A stretch of 8,857 bases of DNA from JANLSO01 sp031362405 (GTDB taxonomy: Bacteria > Actinomycetota > Thermoleophilia > Miltoncostaeales > Miltoncostaeaceae). A program made the translations under genes and the position numbers. Position 1 is the stretch's first letter. Each line of letters starts with the position of its first letter. Positions 1 to 6,426 of the stretch are shown one piece after another. Location of the stretch: positions 1 through 8,857 of the forward strand of contig JANLSO010000206.1 in assembly GCA_031362405.1 (NCBI GenBank), in the 5' to 3' direction. The notes beneath the pieces are model-generated. The model was given only the letters and a program-made list of their open reading frames with translations, did not search any database and was not told the origin of the DNA.

Positions 1-2
1 GT

Positions 3-902
3 AAGGAGCCCGTGCTCGTGGTGGGCGGCGGCCTCACCACCGACGTCGCCGGTTTCGCCTGTGCCACGTACCGCCGCCGCACCAACTACATCCGAGTGCC
101 GACGACGCTCATCGGGCTGATCGACGCCAGCGTCGCGATCAAGGTGGCGGTCAACCACGGGCACCTGAAGAACCGACTGGGTGCCTATCACGCGTCCCAG
201 AAAGTGATCCTGGATTTCTCGTTCCTGGGCACGCTGCCTGAGGCTCAGGTCCGCAACGGCATGGCCGAGCTGATCAAGATCGGCGTCGTCGCCAACAGCG
301 GAATCTTCGATCTGCTGGAAAGCCATGGCGAAGAGCTTCTGCGCACACGCTTCGGCTACGTCGATGGGACCCCCGCGCTGCGCGAGGTGGCGCACAGGGT
401 GACCTACGACGCGATCGACACGATGCTCCGTTTGGAGGTCCCGAACCTGCACGAGCTCGATCTCGATCGCGCCATCGCATACGGGCATACCTGGAGCCCG
501 ACCCTGGAGCTCGCACCCGAGACACCCATGTTGCACGGCCATGCGGTCAACATCGACATGGCGCTCTCGGCAACCCTCGCGGAGCAACGGGGCTACATCT
601 CGCCCTCTGATCGCGATCGTATCCTCAGGGTGATGAGCAGCCTCGGCCTCGCCATCGACAGCCCGTATCTCACCCCTGATCTGATCCGCAAGGCGACGGA
701 GTCGATCACCCAAACCCGGGACGGGTTGCTGCGCGCGGCCGTGCCGCGCCCGATCGGTACCTGCTTTTTCATCAACGAGCTGCCCGCGGTGGAGCTCGAC
801 GACATCCTTGCCATCCACAAGGCGATCTGTCGAAGCTCCCCCCGAGAGGGAGACGGGCAGGACATGTTCCTCGCGGCGGAGGCGGCCGGGAAACCGGCCT
901 GA
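3..902 (+). CDS. mysA: MysA: desmethyl-4-deoxygadusol synthase, 5'-truncated
   Basis: Sugar-phosphate cyclase of the dehydroquinate synthase superfamily. MysA converts sedoheptulose-7-phosphate to desmethyl-4-deoxygadusol, the first committed step of mycosporine-like amino acid synthesis, using NAD and a divalent metal. The frame is open to the left edge, so the N-terminal part (roughly a quarter to a third of a ~400-aa enzyme) lies outside the window. Visible signatures are the nucleotide-binding GGGLTTDVAG (about 24-53), RVPTTLIGLIDASVAIK, and the three expected metal ligands: Glu in MAELIK (267-269), His in YGHTW (486-488) and His in HGHAVN (540-542). The substrate-loop region TQTRDGLLRAA is also present. 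mysB starts 3 bp after the stop, and the following genes make the family assignment secure. The close relative 2-epi-5-epi-valiolone synthase uses the same substrate and is the main alternative by sequence alone, but a mysB/C/D context favours the MAA cyclase. Confidence 0.93.
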   Translation, partial: KEPVLVVGGGLTTDVAGFACATYRRRTNYIRVPTTLIGLIDASVAIKVAVNHGHLKNRLGAYHASQKVILDFSFLGTLPEAQVRNGMAELIKIGVVANSGIFDLLESHGEELLRTRFGYVDGTPALREVAHRVTYDAIDTMLRLEVPNLHELDLDRAIAYGHTWSPTLELAPETPMLHGHAVNIDMALSATLAEQRGYISPSDRDRILRVMSSLGLAIDSPYLTPDLIRKATESITQTRDGLLRAAVPRPIGTCFFINELPAVELDDILAIHKAICRSSPREGDGQDMFLAAEAAGKPA

Positions 903-905
903 CCC

Positions 906-1751
906 ATGCCCTCCACGCAGATCGTTCCCATTCCTGGCTCTGCCGCCGTGCCGAGGCCGGTCACCCCGTTGGGCATCCTGGCGGAAACCCTTACGTCGGT
1001 GAGTCTCCGGTTGGAGGCCCTCGACGGCGCCGATTCCACCCTAAAGGCCGACCTGCGGGCGGCATGCGAGCTCGCGGCAGGGCTCGACCCGTACCTCAGC
1101 CACTGCACGACACCGGAATCGCCGGCCCTGCGCTCGCTCGCCGCGCGCACCGCCGCCGAAGACTGGAGCCTGCATCCCGGGGCCGAAGGAGCACGCAACC
1201 TCGAGCAGGAGATGCTTTCGGGGCATGTGGAAGGCCAGGCCCTGAAGTTCCTCGTGAGGATCGCGCGAGCCCGGCGTGTGCTTGATCTGGGGATGTTCAC
1301 CGGCTACTCCGCCCTCGCGATGGCCGAAGCCGTGCCCGACGACGGCGAGGTCGTCGCCTGTGAGCTCGTCGCATCGGTGGCCCGCTTTGCCGAGCGATGC
1401 TTCGCGGAGTCCCCCAGTGGCAGAAAGATCACGGTCAAGGTCGGCCCGGCCCTGTCGACCCTCGCGGAGTTGGCGGCAGCCGGCGAGACCTTCGACCTGG
1501 TCTTCGTCGATGCCGACAAAGGGGGCTACATCGACTACGTCAACGTGCTTCTCGACACGGGCCTGCTCGCACCAGGCGGCCTGATCTGTGTCGACAACAC
1601 GCTGATGCAGGGCACGCCCTACACATCGGGAGAGTCGACGCCCAACGGGGTCGCGATCGCGGCGTTCAACCAGGCGCTCGTCGACGAGCCGCGTGTCGAG
1701 CAGGTGCTGCTGCCGCTACGGGATGGGCTTACCCTCATCTGTCGGGTGTAG
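906..1751 (+). CDS. mysB: MysB: O-methyltransferase forming 4-deoxygadusol
   Basis: SAM-dependent O-methyltransferase of the caffeoyl-CoA/catechol OMT-like family (281 aa). It methylates the MysA product to 4-deoxygadusol, the core chromophore of all MAAs; cytosolic. The Rossmann SAM site is VLDLGMFTGYSALAMAEA (about 125-142), with the acidic strand VVACEL (149-154). The metal/substrate region is FVDADK (200-205), followed by CVDNTLMQG (228-236), whose Asp-Asn pair is typical of metal-dependent OMTs. The first ~95 residues form a less conserved helical extension ending in EQEMLSGHVEG, which I recall from cyanobacterial MysB. ATG start lies 3 bp after the mysA stop. I see no strong Shine-Dalgarno sequence, so translation is probably coupled to mysA. 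No anomalies seen. Confidence 0.94.
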   Translation: MPSTQIVPIPGSAAVPRPVTPLGILAETLTSVSLRLEALDGADSTLKADLRAACELAAGLDPYLSHCTTPESPALRSLAARTAAEDWSLHPGAEGARNLEQEMLSGHVEGQALKFLVRIARARRVLDLGMFTGYSALAMAEAVPDDGEVVACELVASVARFAERCFAESPSGRKITVKVGPALSTLAELAAAGETFDLVFVDADKGGYIDYVNVLLDTGLLAPGGLICVDNTLMQGTPYTSGESTPNGVAIAAFNQALVDEPRVEQVLLPLRDGLTLICRV

Positions 1752-1761
1752 GGCCGTGGCG

Positions 1762-3066
1762 ATGCCGGCCGCACCGAAGACGGTCGCGACGCTCCTGCTT
1801 TTGACCATTGCGCTGCCCTTCAACGCTGCCCTCACCGCGGTCGCGCTCCTCAGGGGATTGCTGGTCAAGGACACCCGGGCCGTCGCGCCCAACCCCAAGA
1901 CCATCCTGGTCAGCGGGGGCAAGATGACCAAGGCGTTGCAGCTCGCCCGCTCGTTCCATCGCGCCGGCCACCGAGTGATCCTGGTCGAGTCCGAGAAATA
2001 CTGGCTCACAGGGCATCGGTTCTCCCGCTCGGTCAGTCGCTTCCACACCGTGCCCGCCTCGGATGCGACGGGCTACGCCGCCGCACTGCTCGAGCTCGTG
2101 CGCACCGAGGCGGTCGACGTCTACGTGCCGGTGTGCAGCCCGGCGGCCAGCCAACACGACGCCGAGGCCAAGCGGGTGCTGTCACCGCACTGCGAGGTGC
2201 TGCACCTCGACGCCGACATGGTGCGCAGGCTCGACGACAAGTTCGAGTTCTCGGCCATCGCCCGCTCGCTGGGCCTGCGCGTGCCCGACACCCACCGCAT
2301 CACCGAGCCGCAGCAGGTGATCGACTTCGACTTCTCGGCGCACGAGCAGCCCTACATCCTCAAAAGCATCGCCTACGACCCGATCCGGCGACTCGATCTC
2401 ACCACGCTTCCGCGCGACACCCCGGCCGAGATGACGGCGTTCCTTGAGCCGCTCCCCATCTGCGAGACCAACCCCTGGATCATGCAGGCCTTCATCTCGG
2501 GGCAGGAGTACTGCACCCACAGCACGGTCCGCGATGGTGAGGTGCAGCTGCATTGCTGCTGCCGGTCGTCGGCGTTCCAGCTCAACTACGAGATGGTCGA
2601 CAAGCCGGAGATCGAGGCGTGGGTCAAGCACTTCGTCGGTGCTTTGAGCCTGACGGGGCAGGTCTCGTTCGATTTCATCGAGGCCGACGACGGGCGCCTC
2701 TTTGCCATCGAGTGCAACCCCCGGACCCATTCGGCGATCACGATGTTCTACGACCACCCCGGCGTCGCGCGGGCATACCTCGAAAGCGGCGTTCCCGAGC
2801 TCACGCCGCTGCGCTCGAGCCGACCGACCTACTGGCTCTACAACGAGCTTTGGCGATTGCTCACACGTCCCTTCGCCGTGGGGCGGACGTTCAGGACGAT
2901 CGCCCGTGGCAAGGACGCGATCTTCGATTGGGCCGACCCACTTCCGTTCCTGATGGTCCACCATGCGCAGATCCCTTGGCTGCTGGTCGACAACCTGCGC
3001 CGAGGCAAGGACTGGTACCGGATCGACTTCAACATCGGCAAACTCGTCGAGCCGGCGGGGGATTAG
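1762..3066 (+). CDS. mysC: MysC: ATP-grasp ligase, mycosporine-glycine synthase
   Basis: ATP-grasp enzyme that activates 4-deoxygadusol and condenses it with glycine to give mycosporine-glycine. With the ATG at 1762 it is 434 aa. AGGG at 1750-1753 sits 8 nt upstream of that ATG. A GTG at 1756 in the same frame is possible, while a start at 1693 would overlap mysB by 59 bp and add a Cys-rich peptide, so it is unlikely. Residues ~8-35 are a hydrophobic stretch, as I recall in cyanobacterial MysC, suggesting membrane attachment. Then come SGGKMTKALQLARSFH (about 51-66), YWLTGHRFSRSV, LDDKFEF, the ATP-grasp strand YILKSIAYD (about 198-206), GQEYCTHSTVR, and the metal-binding ECNPRTHSAITMFYDHP (from residue 317). 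The C-terminus RIDFNIGKLVEPAGD is very close to the cyanobacterial protein as I remember it. mysD follows after 3 bp. Confidence 0.93.
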   Translation: MPAAPKTVATLLLLTIALPFNAALTAVALLRGLLVKDTRAVAPNPKTILVSGGKMTKALQLARSFHRAGHRVILVESEKYWLTGHRFSRSVSRFHTVPASDATGYAAALLELVRTEAVDVYVPVCSPAASQHDAEAKRVLSPHCEVLHLDADMVRRLDDKFEFSAIARSLGLRVPDTHRITEPQQVIDFDFSAHEQPYILKSIAYDPIRRLDLTTLPRDTPAEMTAFLEPLPICETNPWIMQAFISGQEYCTHSTVRDGEVQLHCCCRSSAFQLNYEMVDKPEIEAWVKHFVGALSLTGQVSFDFIEADDGRLFAIECNPRTHSAITMFYDHPGVARAYLESGVPELTPLRSSRPTYWLYNELWRLLTRPFAVGRTFRTIARGKDAIFDWADPLPFLMVHHAQIPWLLVDNLRRGKDWYRIDFNIGKLVEPAGD

Positions 3067-3069
3067 CGC

Positions 3070-4107
3070 ATGGCCCTTCGTGTGCTGCATGTGGCCGGCT
3101 CCGCGGTCAGCGAGCTGCTCTGCGATTTGTCTCGCCTGTACGCACGCGGGTGCCTCCAGGCCACCGACGATCCGGCGCGCTACGAGACGTACATCGCCTA
3201 CATCACCCCTAATCGGCGCTGGCGCTTCCCGGCCGATCTCAGTGACGAGGCGATCGAGTCGGCACGATCGATGTCGTGCGCTCAGGCGGTCGCGCGCCTC
3301 GCGGTGCTCAACATCGACGTGATGGTGCCGCAGATGTTCTGCGTGCCGGGGATGACCCACTACCGCGCGCTGTTCGACCTGCTCGGAGTTCCGTACGTCG
3401 GAAACACGCCTGATGTCATGGCGCTGGCGAGCCACAAGCAACGAACGCGCGCCGTCGTCGCCCGAGCCGGTGTCAATGTGCCGGCGGGGGAGGTCGTCCG
3501 CCACGGCGGCAATCCGTCGATCGGGCCACCGGCGGTGGTCAAACCCATGAACGCGGATAACTCGGTCGGCGTCGGGCTCGTACGTGACCGCGCCGACTAC
3601 GCGAGCGCCCTGCACGACGCTCTTGCTCATGCAGAGGAGGCGCTTGTGGAGACCTACATCGAGCTCGGTCGCGAAGTGCGGTGCGGCATCGTCGTCGACG
3701 ACGGAAACCTCGTCTGCCTGCCCCTCGAGGAATACCGCATGGATAGCGCGCGAAGGCCCATCCGCAGCTACGACGACAAGCTGCGCCTCGACCACGACGG
3801 CGAGCTCGAGTTCGTTTCGAAGGGGCCTGCGCGGTCGTGGATCGTTGATCCCGGCGATCCGGTCACCGAGAGAGTGTGGGATCTCGCCAAGCTCTGCCAT
3901 GTGGCATTGGGTTGCCGGCACTACAGCCTCTTCGACTTCCGCATCGACCCGAGCGGCCGGCCGTGGTTCATCGAGGCCGGGCTCTACTGCTCGTTCGCCG
4001 AGCAGAGTGTCATCTGTGCGATGGCCAACGCAGCGGGTATTCCCACGGATGCGCTATTCCAAATGGCGGTGAGTAACGCCCTGCACGGAGCTGAGGTGAC
4101 GCAATGA
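3070..4107 (+). CDS. mysD: MysD: D-Ala-D-Ala ligase-like MAA synthase
   Basis: ATP-grasp ligase of the D-Ala-D-Ala ligase family (345 aa). It couples a second amino acid (serine, threonine, alanine or similar; the specificity cannot be read here) to mycosporine-glycine, giving an iminomycosporine such as shinorine or porphyra-334. Signatures in order: VLHVAGSAVSELL at the N-terminus, YIAYITPNRRWRFP, VPQMFCVPGMTHYRALFDLL, VPYVGNTPDVMALASHKQRT, the ATP-binding AVVKPMNADNSVGVGLV, the second-substrate region ELGREVRCGIVV, PLEEYRMD, and the C-terminal metal site LFDFRIDPSGRPWFIEAGLYCSF at about 300-322. The usual Asn of the Ddl metal site is replaced in the EAG segment. I recall the same in cyanobacterial MysD, so it is a family trait rather than a defect. 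A GGGGGA Shine-Dalgarno-like run at 3057-3062 precedes the ATG. The stop overlaps the next ATG (ATGA). Confidence 0.94.
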   Translation: MALRVLHVAGSAVSELLCDLSRLYARGCLQATDDPARYETYIAYITPNRRWRFPADLSDEAIESARSMSCAQAVARLAVLNIDVMVPQMFCVPGMTHYRALFDLLGVPYVGNTPDVMALASHKQRTRAVVARAGVNVPAGEVVRHGGNPSIGPPAVVKPMNADNSVGVGLVRDRADYASALHDALAHAEEALVETYIELGREVRCGIVVDDGNLVCLPLEEYRMDSARRPIRSYDDKLRLDHDGELEFVSKGPARSWIVDPGDPVTERVWDLAKLCHVALGCRHYSLFDFRIDPSGRPWFIEAGLYCSFAEQSVICAMANAAGIPTDALFQMAVSNALHGAEVTQ

Positions 4108-4889
4108 ACCACGCCGTACATGAGCCCATCGGTGTCGAGGTGACGGGGCTGTCGCTCGACGGCGTAGGCGCTGAGCACGTCGCCGAGCTGAGGCAGTTGC
4201 TCGCCCAGCACGGCGTCCTCATCGTTCGCGATCAGCACATCGATGACGCCGGTTTCGTTGCCTTCCTGAGGTCGTTCGGCGATCTGGCGTTCACCAAGGG
4301 TGAGACCGCCGCGCCGGGTTTCCCCGACCTGAACGTCGTCAGCAACGTCGGAAGAACAACGCCTCCGCGCAGCACCTTCCACGTCGACACCAGTTACGTA
4401 CGTCACCCGCCGGCCTACACCGCGCTTCGCGCGGTCGAGATCCCCTCGCGGGGAGGCGAGACCCTCTTCACCAATCAGTACCGCGCGTACGAAACGCTGC
4501 CCTCTGACGTGCGCGAGACCCTCGAGGGTCGGACGATCAGGCACGTGGTGACGGGCCTCGATCTGGGTGACGACGACGAGACGGCCGCCGAGCACCCGGT
4601 GTTTCGCCCGCACCCGCTGTCGGGGCGCACCGCCCTCTACATGTCGACCCCGACGCGGTGCGTCGCCATCAGCGGGATGTCGCAGGCAGACGCCGAGGCC
4701 ATGATCGCGCTTCTTTTCGCGCACTCGACCACGGCCGAGAACACCTATCGCCACGCGTGGTCTCCCGGCGATGTCGTGATGTGGGACAACGCGTGCGTTC
4801 TGCACCGCGGCGACCACGCCGACGTCGTGGGAGACCGGGTGATGCACCGGGGCATGGTGGCCGGATACGACGCGGCGCGACGAGGGTAG
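4104..4889 (+). CDS. TauD/TfdA-family Fe(II)/2-oxoglutarate dioxygenase in the MAA operon
   Basis: Cytosolic non-haem iron dioxygenase (261 aa) with a complete TauD/TfdA catalytic set. The HxD iron motif is H93-V-D95 (in STFHVDTSY), and Thr120 (in RGGETLFTN) lies in the position that binds 2-oxoglutarate in TauD. The distal iron ligand is H234 (in NACVLHRGD), and R249 (in MHRGM) lies 15 residues later for the 2-oxoglutarate carboxylate. The spacings of 27 (H to T) and 15 (H to R) match the TauD pattern, so the enzyme should be active. The ATG overlaps the mysD stop, with GAGGTGA at 4093-4099 as ribosome binding site, so it belongs to the MAA operon. By context it probably tailors an MAA, for example by hydroxylation, demethylation or oxidative decarboxylation as MysH does. 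MysH, however, is of the phytanoyl-CoA dioxygenase type, so this is not an ortholog. A role in supplying or modifying the amino-acid donor is the alternative. Confidence 0.88.
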   Translation: MNHAVHEPIGVEVTGLSLDGVGAEHVAELRQLLAQHGVLIVRDQHIDDAGFVAFLRSFGDLAFTKGETAAPGFPDLNVVSNVGRTTPPRSTFHVDTSYVRHPPAYTALRAVEIPSRGGETLFTNQYRAYETLPSDVRETLEGRTIRHVVTGLDLGDDDETAAEHPVFRPHPLSGRTALYMSTPTRCVAISGMSQADAEAMIALLFAHSTTAENTYRHAWSPGDVVMWDNACVLHRGDHADVVGDRVMHRGMVAGYDAARRG

Positions 4890-4939
4890 GCCGCTCGCTG
4901 TCGCCCTCCGGGCCGTGCCGGACGCCGCGGGCCCCGGGT

Positions 4940-5655
4940 TCAACCCACCGTGCCGGCGATGCCGATCGCAATGACCGTAAGCCCGAGAGGTATCCGCAGC
5001 CGCCCGTCCGCTGGTGCCGCCTCCTCAGCGGCCACGAGCACTCCGAGAGCGAGCATCACCCCGAGTCCGCCAACGGCTGCCAGCGCCGTCGCGGCCATCA
5101 GGGGCCCGCAGCACCGCAGCGAAAGGACGCCGTGGTGCACTCCTGAGCGCAGCGCGTCACCGGTGGGGTCGGTTCCGGTCTCGTGCGGATGACGCATGTG
5201 GGCGCGACATCGGGACAGCGCCAGCCGTTTGGAGGACGAGAGTTGGTAGGCGCCGGCGAGCACCAGCAAAAGCGGAGCGATCGCCACCGCGCCCACTTCA
5301 CGACCACGAGGGCGAGCATCAACGCCGCGAGACCCGCCGCGAGCCAGACGCCGAGAGACCGGCCATCACGAGACCGCGCCCGTGGGCCGTGCGGGCGATG
5401 AGCGGGGTCGCCGCCGGCAACATCAGTGCAAGCACCATCAGGCTCCACCCGACCATCACCCGAGGCCGTCCAGAGCGGGGGCGACCGCATGCGAGTGTGG
5501 TGCACCAGCGGGGCCCACTCGGTTTGCATCAACGTGGTGAATGCCAGCGCCGCGAGCACGGCGACACCAAGCGGCGCGAGCACGTCGCGAGTCATTCGGC
5601 GCTGGAGGGTGGCTGCAACGAAATCCGATCCTCCCACGTCGGTGATCCGCCCCAC
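4940..5655 (-). pseudogene. DUF2182-type integral membrane protein, broken over three frames
   Basis: No intact gene fills this ~715 bp, but pieces of one membrane protein can be followed through all three minus-strand frames. First, from the GTG at 5655 to about 5480, comes a leader and first membrane helix (RDVLAPLGVAVLAALAFTTLM). Second, at about 5459-5400 in another frame, comes VMVGWSLMVLALMLPAAT, matching the hallmark helix of DUF2182 (usually WxVMxxAMMLP). Third, at about 5370-5300 back in the first frame, comes WLAAGLAALMLALVVVKW. Fourth, from about 5296 to the stop at 4940, come PLLLVLAGAYQLSSSKR, SRCRAH, GVHHGVLSLRCCGPLM and a final helix, matching the DUF2182 C-terminal half. At least three indels are therefore needed, at about 5530-5460, 5400-5340 and 5300. 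The gene lies 7 bp after the zinc-ribbon gene and converges on the MAA operon. Sequencing error is the alternative to decay. Function of DUF2182 is poorly known (predicted metal-binding). Confidence 0.72.
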
Positions 5656-5662
5656 AATCCGT

Positions 5663-5917
5663 TCAGGGGCGGGGTGGTTCGGGCTCCTCGGTGATCGCGA
5701 CGTTCACCGTCGCGCAGCCTCCGCAGCGGATGCGGACCTTTTTGGTCATTACCGCGGGGTCCATCGCTTCGGCCAGCAGGTTGCCGCACTCGACGCAGAC
5801 GTAGTCGTCGGTGCCGTTGCCGTGGAAGACCGGCCGGTCCGCGTCGTCCTGAATGGCGGTGCCGCCGTCTTTGGGCACCTCACCCGGGCGGATGTGCCGC
5901 ATCACGATCTTCGCCAT
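5663..5917 (-). CDS. small zinc-ribbon protein next to coxG
   Basis: 84-aa protein with two CxxC knuckles, C41-V-E-C44 and C65-G-G-C68, separated by 20 residues, as in a treble-clef or zinc-ribbon fold. The N-terminus (MAKIVMRHIRPGEVP) and middle are polar, the tail is acidic and proline-rich (TEEPEPPRP), and there is no signal peptide or membrane segment. It starts 16 bp after the coxG stop, so the two are probably co-transcribed. A longer frame reaching back to 6094 would overlap coxG by more than 150 bp with a low-complexity Ser/Pro/Arg sequence, so the ATG at 5917 is preferred. I do not recognise a named family. By context it may be an accessory metal- or redox-handling protein of the cox-type locus, but that is inference. 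Confidence 0.78.
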   Translation of the reverse strand: MAKIVMRHIRPGEVPKDGGTAIQDDADRPVFHGNGTDDYVCVECGNLLAEAMDPAVMTKKVRIRCGGCATVNVAITEEPEPPRP

Positions 5918-5933
5918 CGTCAGGCCTGGCGCG

Positions 5934-6365
5934 TCAGAGCGCCCCGACCTTTCCGCTGAAGTCCTCGATGAGTGCGTCGAGCACGCCACCGACCACCCCT
6001 TCGCCCATCGAGGCGGCGGTGCCGGTGATCTTGGCGTTGGTGTGGATCTCCCCGCCACCCTCGCGAAGCTGGAAGGTGACGTCGGCGTTGGCATAGCCCT
6101 GACCCCCGTGCTCGCGCGACTTGACTGTCATCACCAGGCTGTGTGCGTCGGGGTCTTTCTCGGTGATCTCCACCGTGCCGGTGAACTTCATCGACATCGC
6201 GCCCATCTTGATCTTGATCTCGGCTGTGACGGCCTCTGGTCCCATGACCCCGGTAATGGTCGCGCCCTTCACGCATGGCACGGTGAGCCCGAGGTCGAGG
6301 ATCGTCTCGTAGCTGTCGTCGAGCGATCGCGCGGTGGTGAAGGAATGGTCGAGCACAACTGCCAT
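5934..6365 (-). CDS. coxG: CoxG-like SRPBCC-domain protein
   Basis: 143-aa protein matching the CoxG (carbon monoxide dehydrogenase subunit G) family with a START/SRPBCC lipid- or quinone-binding fold. It opens with LDHSFTTARSLDDSYETILD, which corresponds to the family's F-x-V-x(n)-vW-x-LLD start. Next come VPCVKGATITGV (family PG/PGA region), then AEIKIKMGAMSMKFTGTVEI and the C-terminal helix region GVVGGVLDALIEDFSGKV. It covers essentially only the SRPBCC domain; longer CoxG proteins carry an extra C-terminal membrane-interaction tail that is absent here. CoxG proteins accompany CO dehydrogenases and are linked to membrane or quinone association of the enzyme. ATG at 6365 with AAGGA at 6378-6374, 8 nt upstream. 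First gene of a minus-strand unit with the zinc-ribbon gene and the DUF2182 remnant. The paralogous role with another molybdenum hydroxylase cannot be excluded. Confidence 0.85.
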   Translation of the reverse strand: MAVVLDHSFTTARSLDDSYETILDLGLTVPCVKGATITGVMGPEAVTAEIKIKMGAMSMKFTGTVEITEKDPDAHSLVMTVKSREHGGQGYANADVTFQLREGGGEIHTNAKITGTAASMGEGVVGGVLDALIEDFSGKVGAL

Positions 6366-6410
6366 TTTCGCCGTCCTTGCGGAGGAGGGGGGTCCGGTCT
6401 GGCTGTGTGG

Positions 6411-6416
6411 ACTATA
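6411..6416 (-). promoter_or_regulatory. -10 box TATAGT for coxG
   Basis: On the minus strand the hexamer TATAGT fits the actinobacterial -10 consensus TANNNT closely. Transcription would begin near 6404, giving a leader of about 39 nt that contains the AAGGA ribosome binding site. No convincing -35 hexamer is visible 17-18 nt upstream. It overlaps the yceI -10 candidate on the other strand. Confidence 0.45.
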
Positions 6417-6420
6417 GGCT
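6415..6420 (+). promoter_or_regulatory. -10 box TAGGCT for yceI, suggesting a leaderless mRNA
   Basis: TAGGCT fits TANNNT and lies 6 nt before the GTG at 6427, so transcription would start at or within a base or so of the start codon. That is the arrangement of leaderless actinobacterial transcripts. A GAGG at 6421-6424 is only 2 nt from the GTG, too close for a normal ribosome binding site. No -35 element recognised. Confidence 0.35.
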
Positions 6421-6426
6421 GAGGTT

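Noticed and set aside
1693..1761. Longer mysC start (GTG at 1693)
   Set aside because: It would overlap mysB by 59 bp and add a Cys-rich peptide unlike MysC. The ATG at 1762 has AGGG at a good distance.
2182..3921. Very long minus-strand open frame (579 codons) across mysC and mysD
   Set aside because: It is antisense to two clearly recognised genes. Long antisense frames are common in GC-rich coding DNA, and its sequence is Arg/Asp/Val/His-rich with no family signature.
4890..4939. Possible bidirectional terminator and a tRNA T-loop-like GGGTTCAACCC between the dioxygenase gene and the DUF2182 remnant
   Set aside because: GC-rich with small palindromes, but no strong stem followed by a T-tract was found. 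The flanking bases do not pair as a T-arm and no cloverleaf can be drawn.
3984..4943. Minus-strand open frame of 319 codons opposite the dioxygenase gene
   Set aside because: Shadow of the intact TauD-type gene; the composition is typical of a GC-rich antisense frame and no motif is recognised.
4890..5700. Plus-strand open frames over the DUF2182 region as possible genes
   Set aside because: They are Arg/Pro/Ser-rich shadows with no motifs. The membrane-protein pieces on the minus strand explain the region better.
5918..6094. N-terminal extension of the zinc-ribbon protein into coxG
   Set aside because: The extension is a Ser/Pro/Arg shadow of coxG. The ATG at 5917 gives a natural start 16 bp after the coxG stop.
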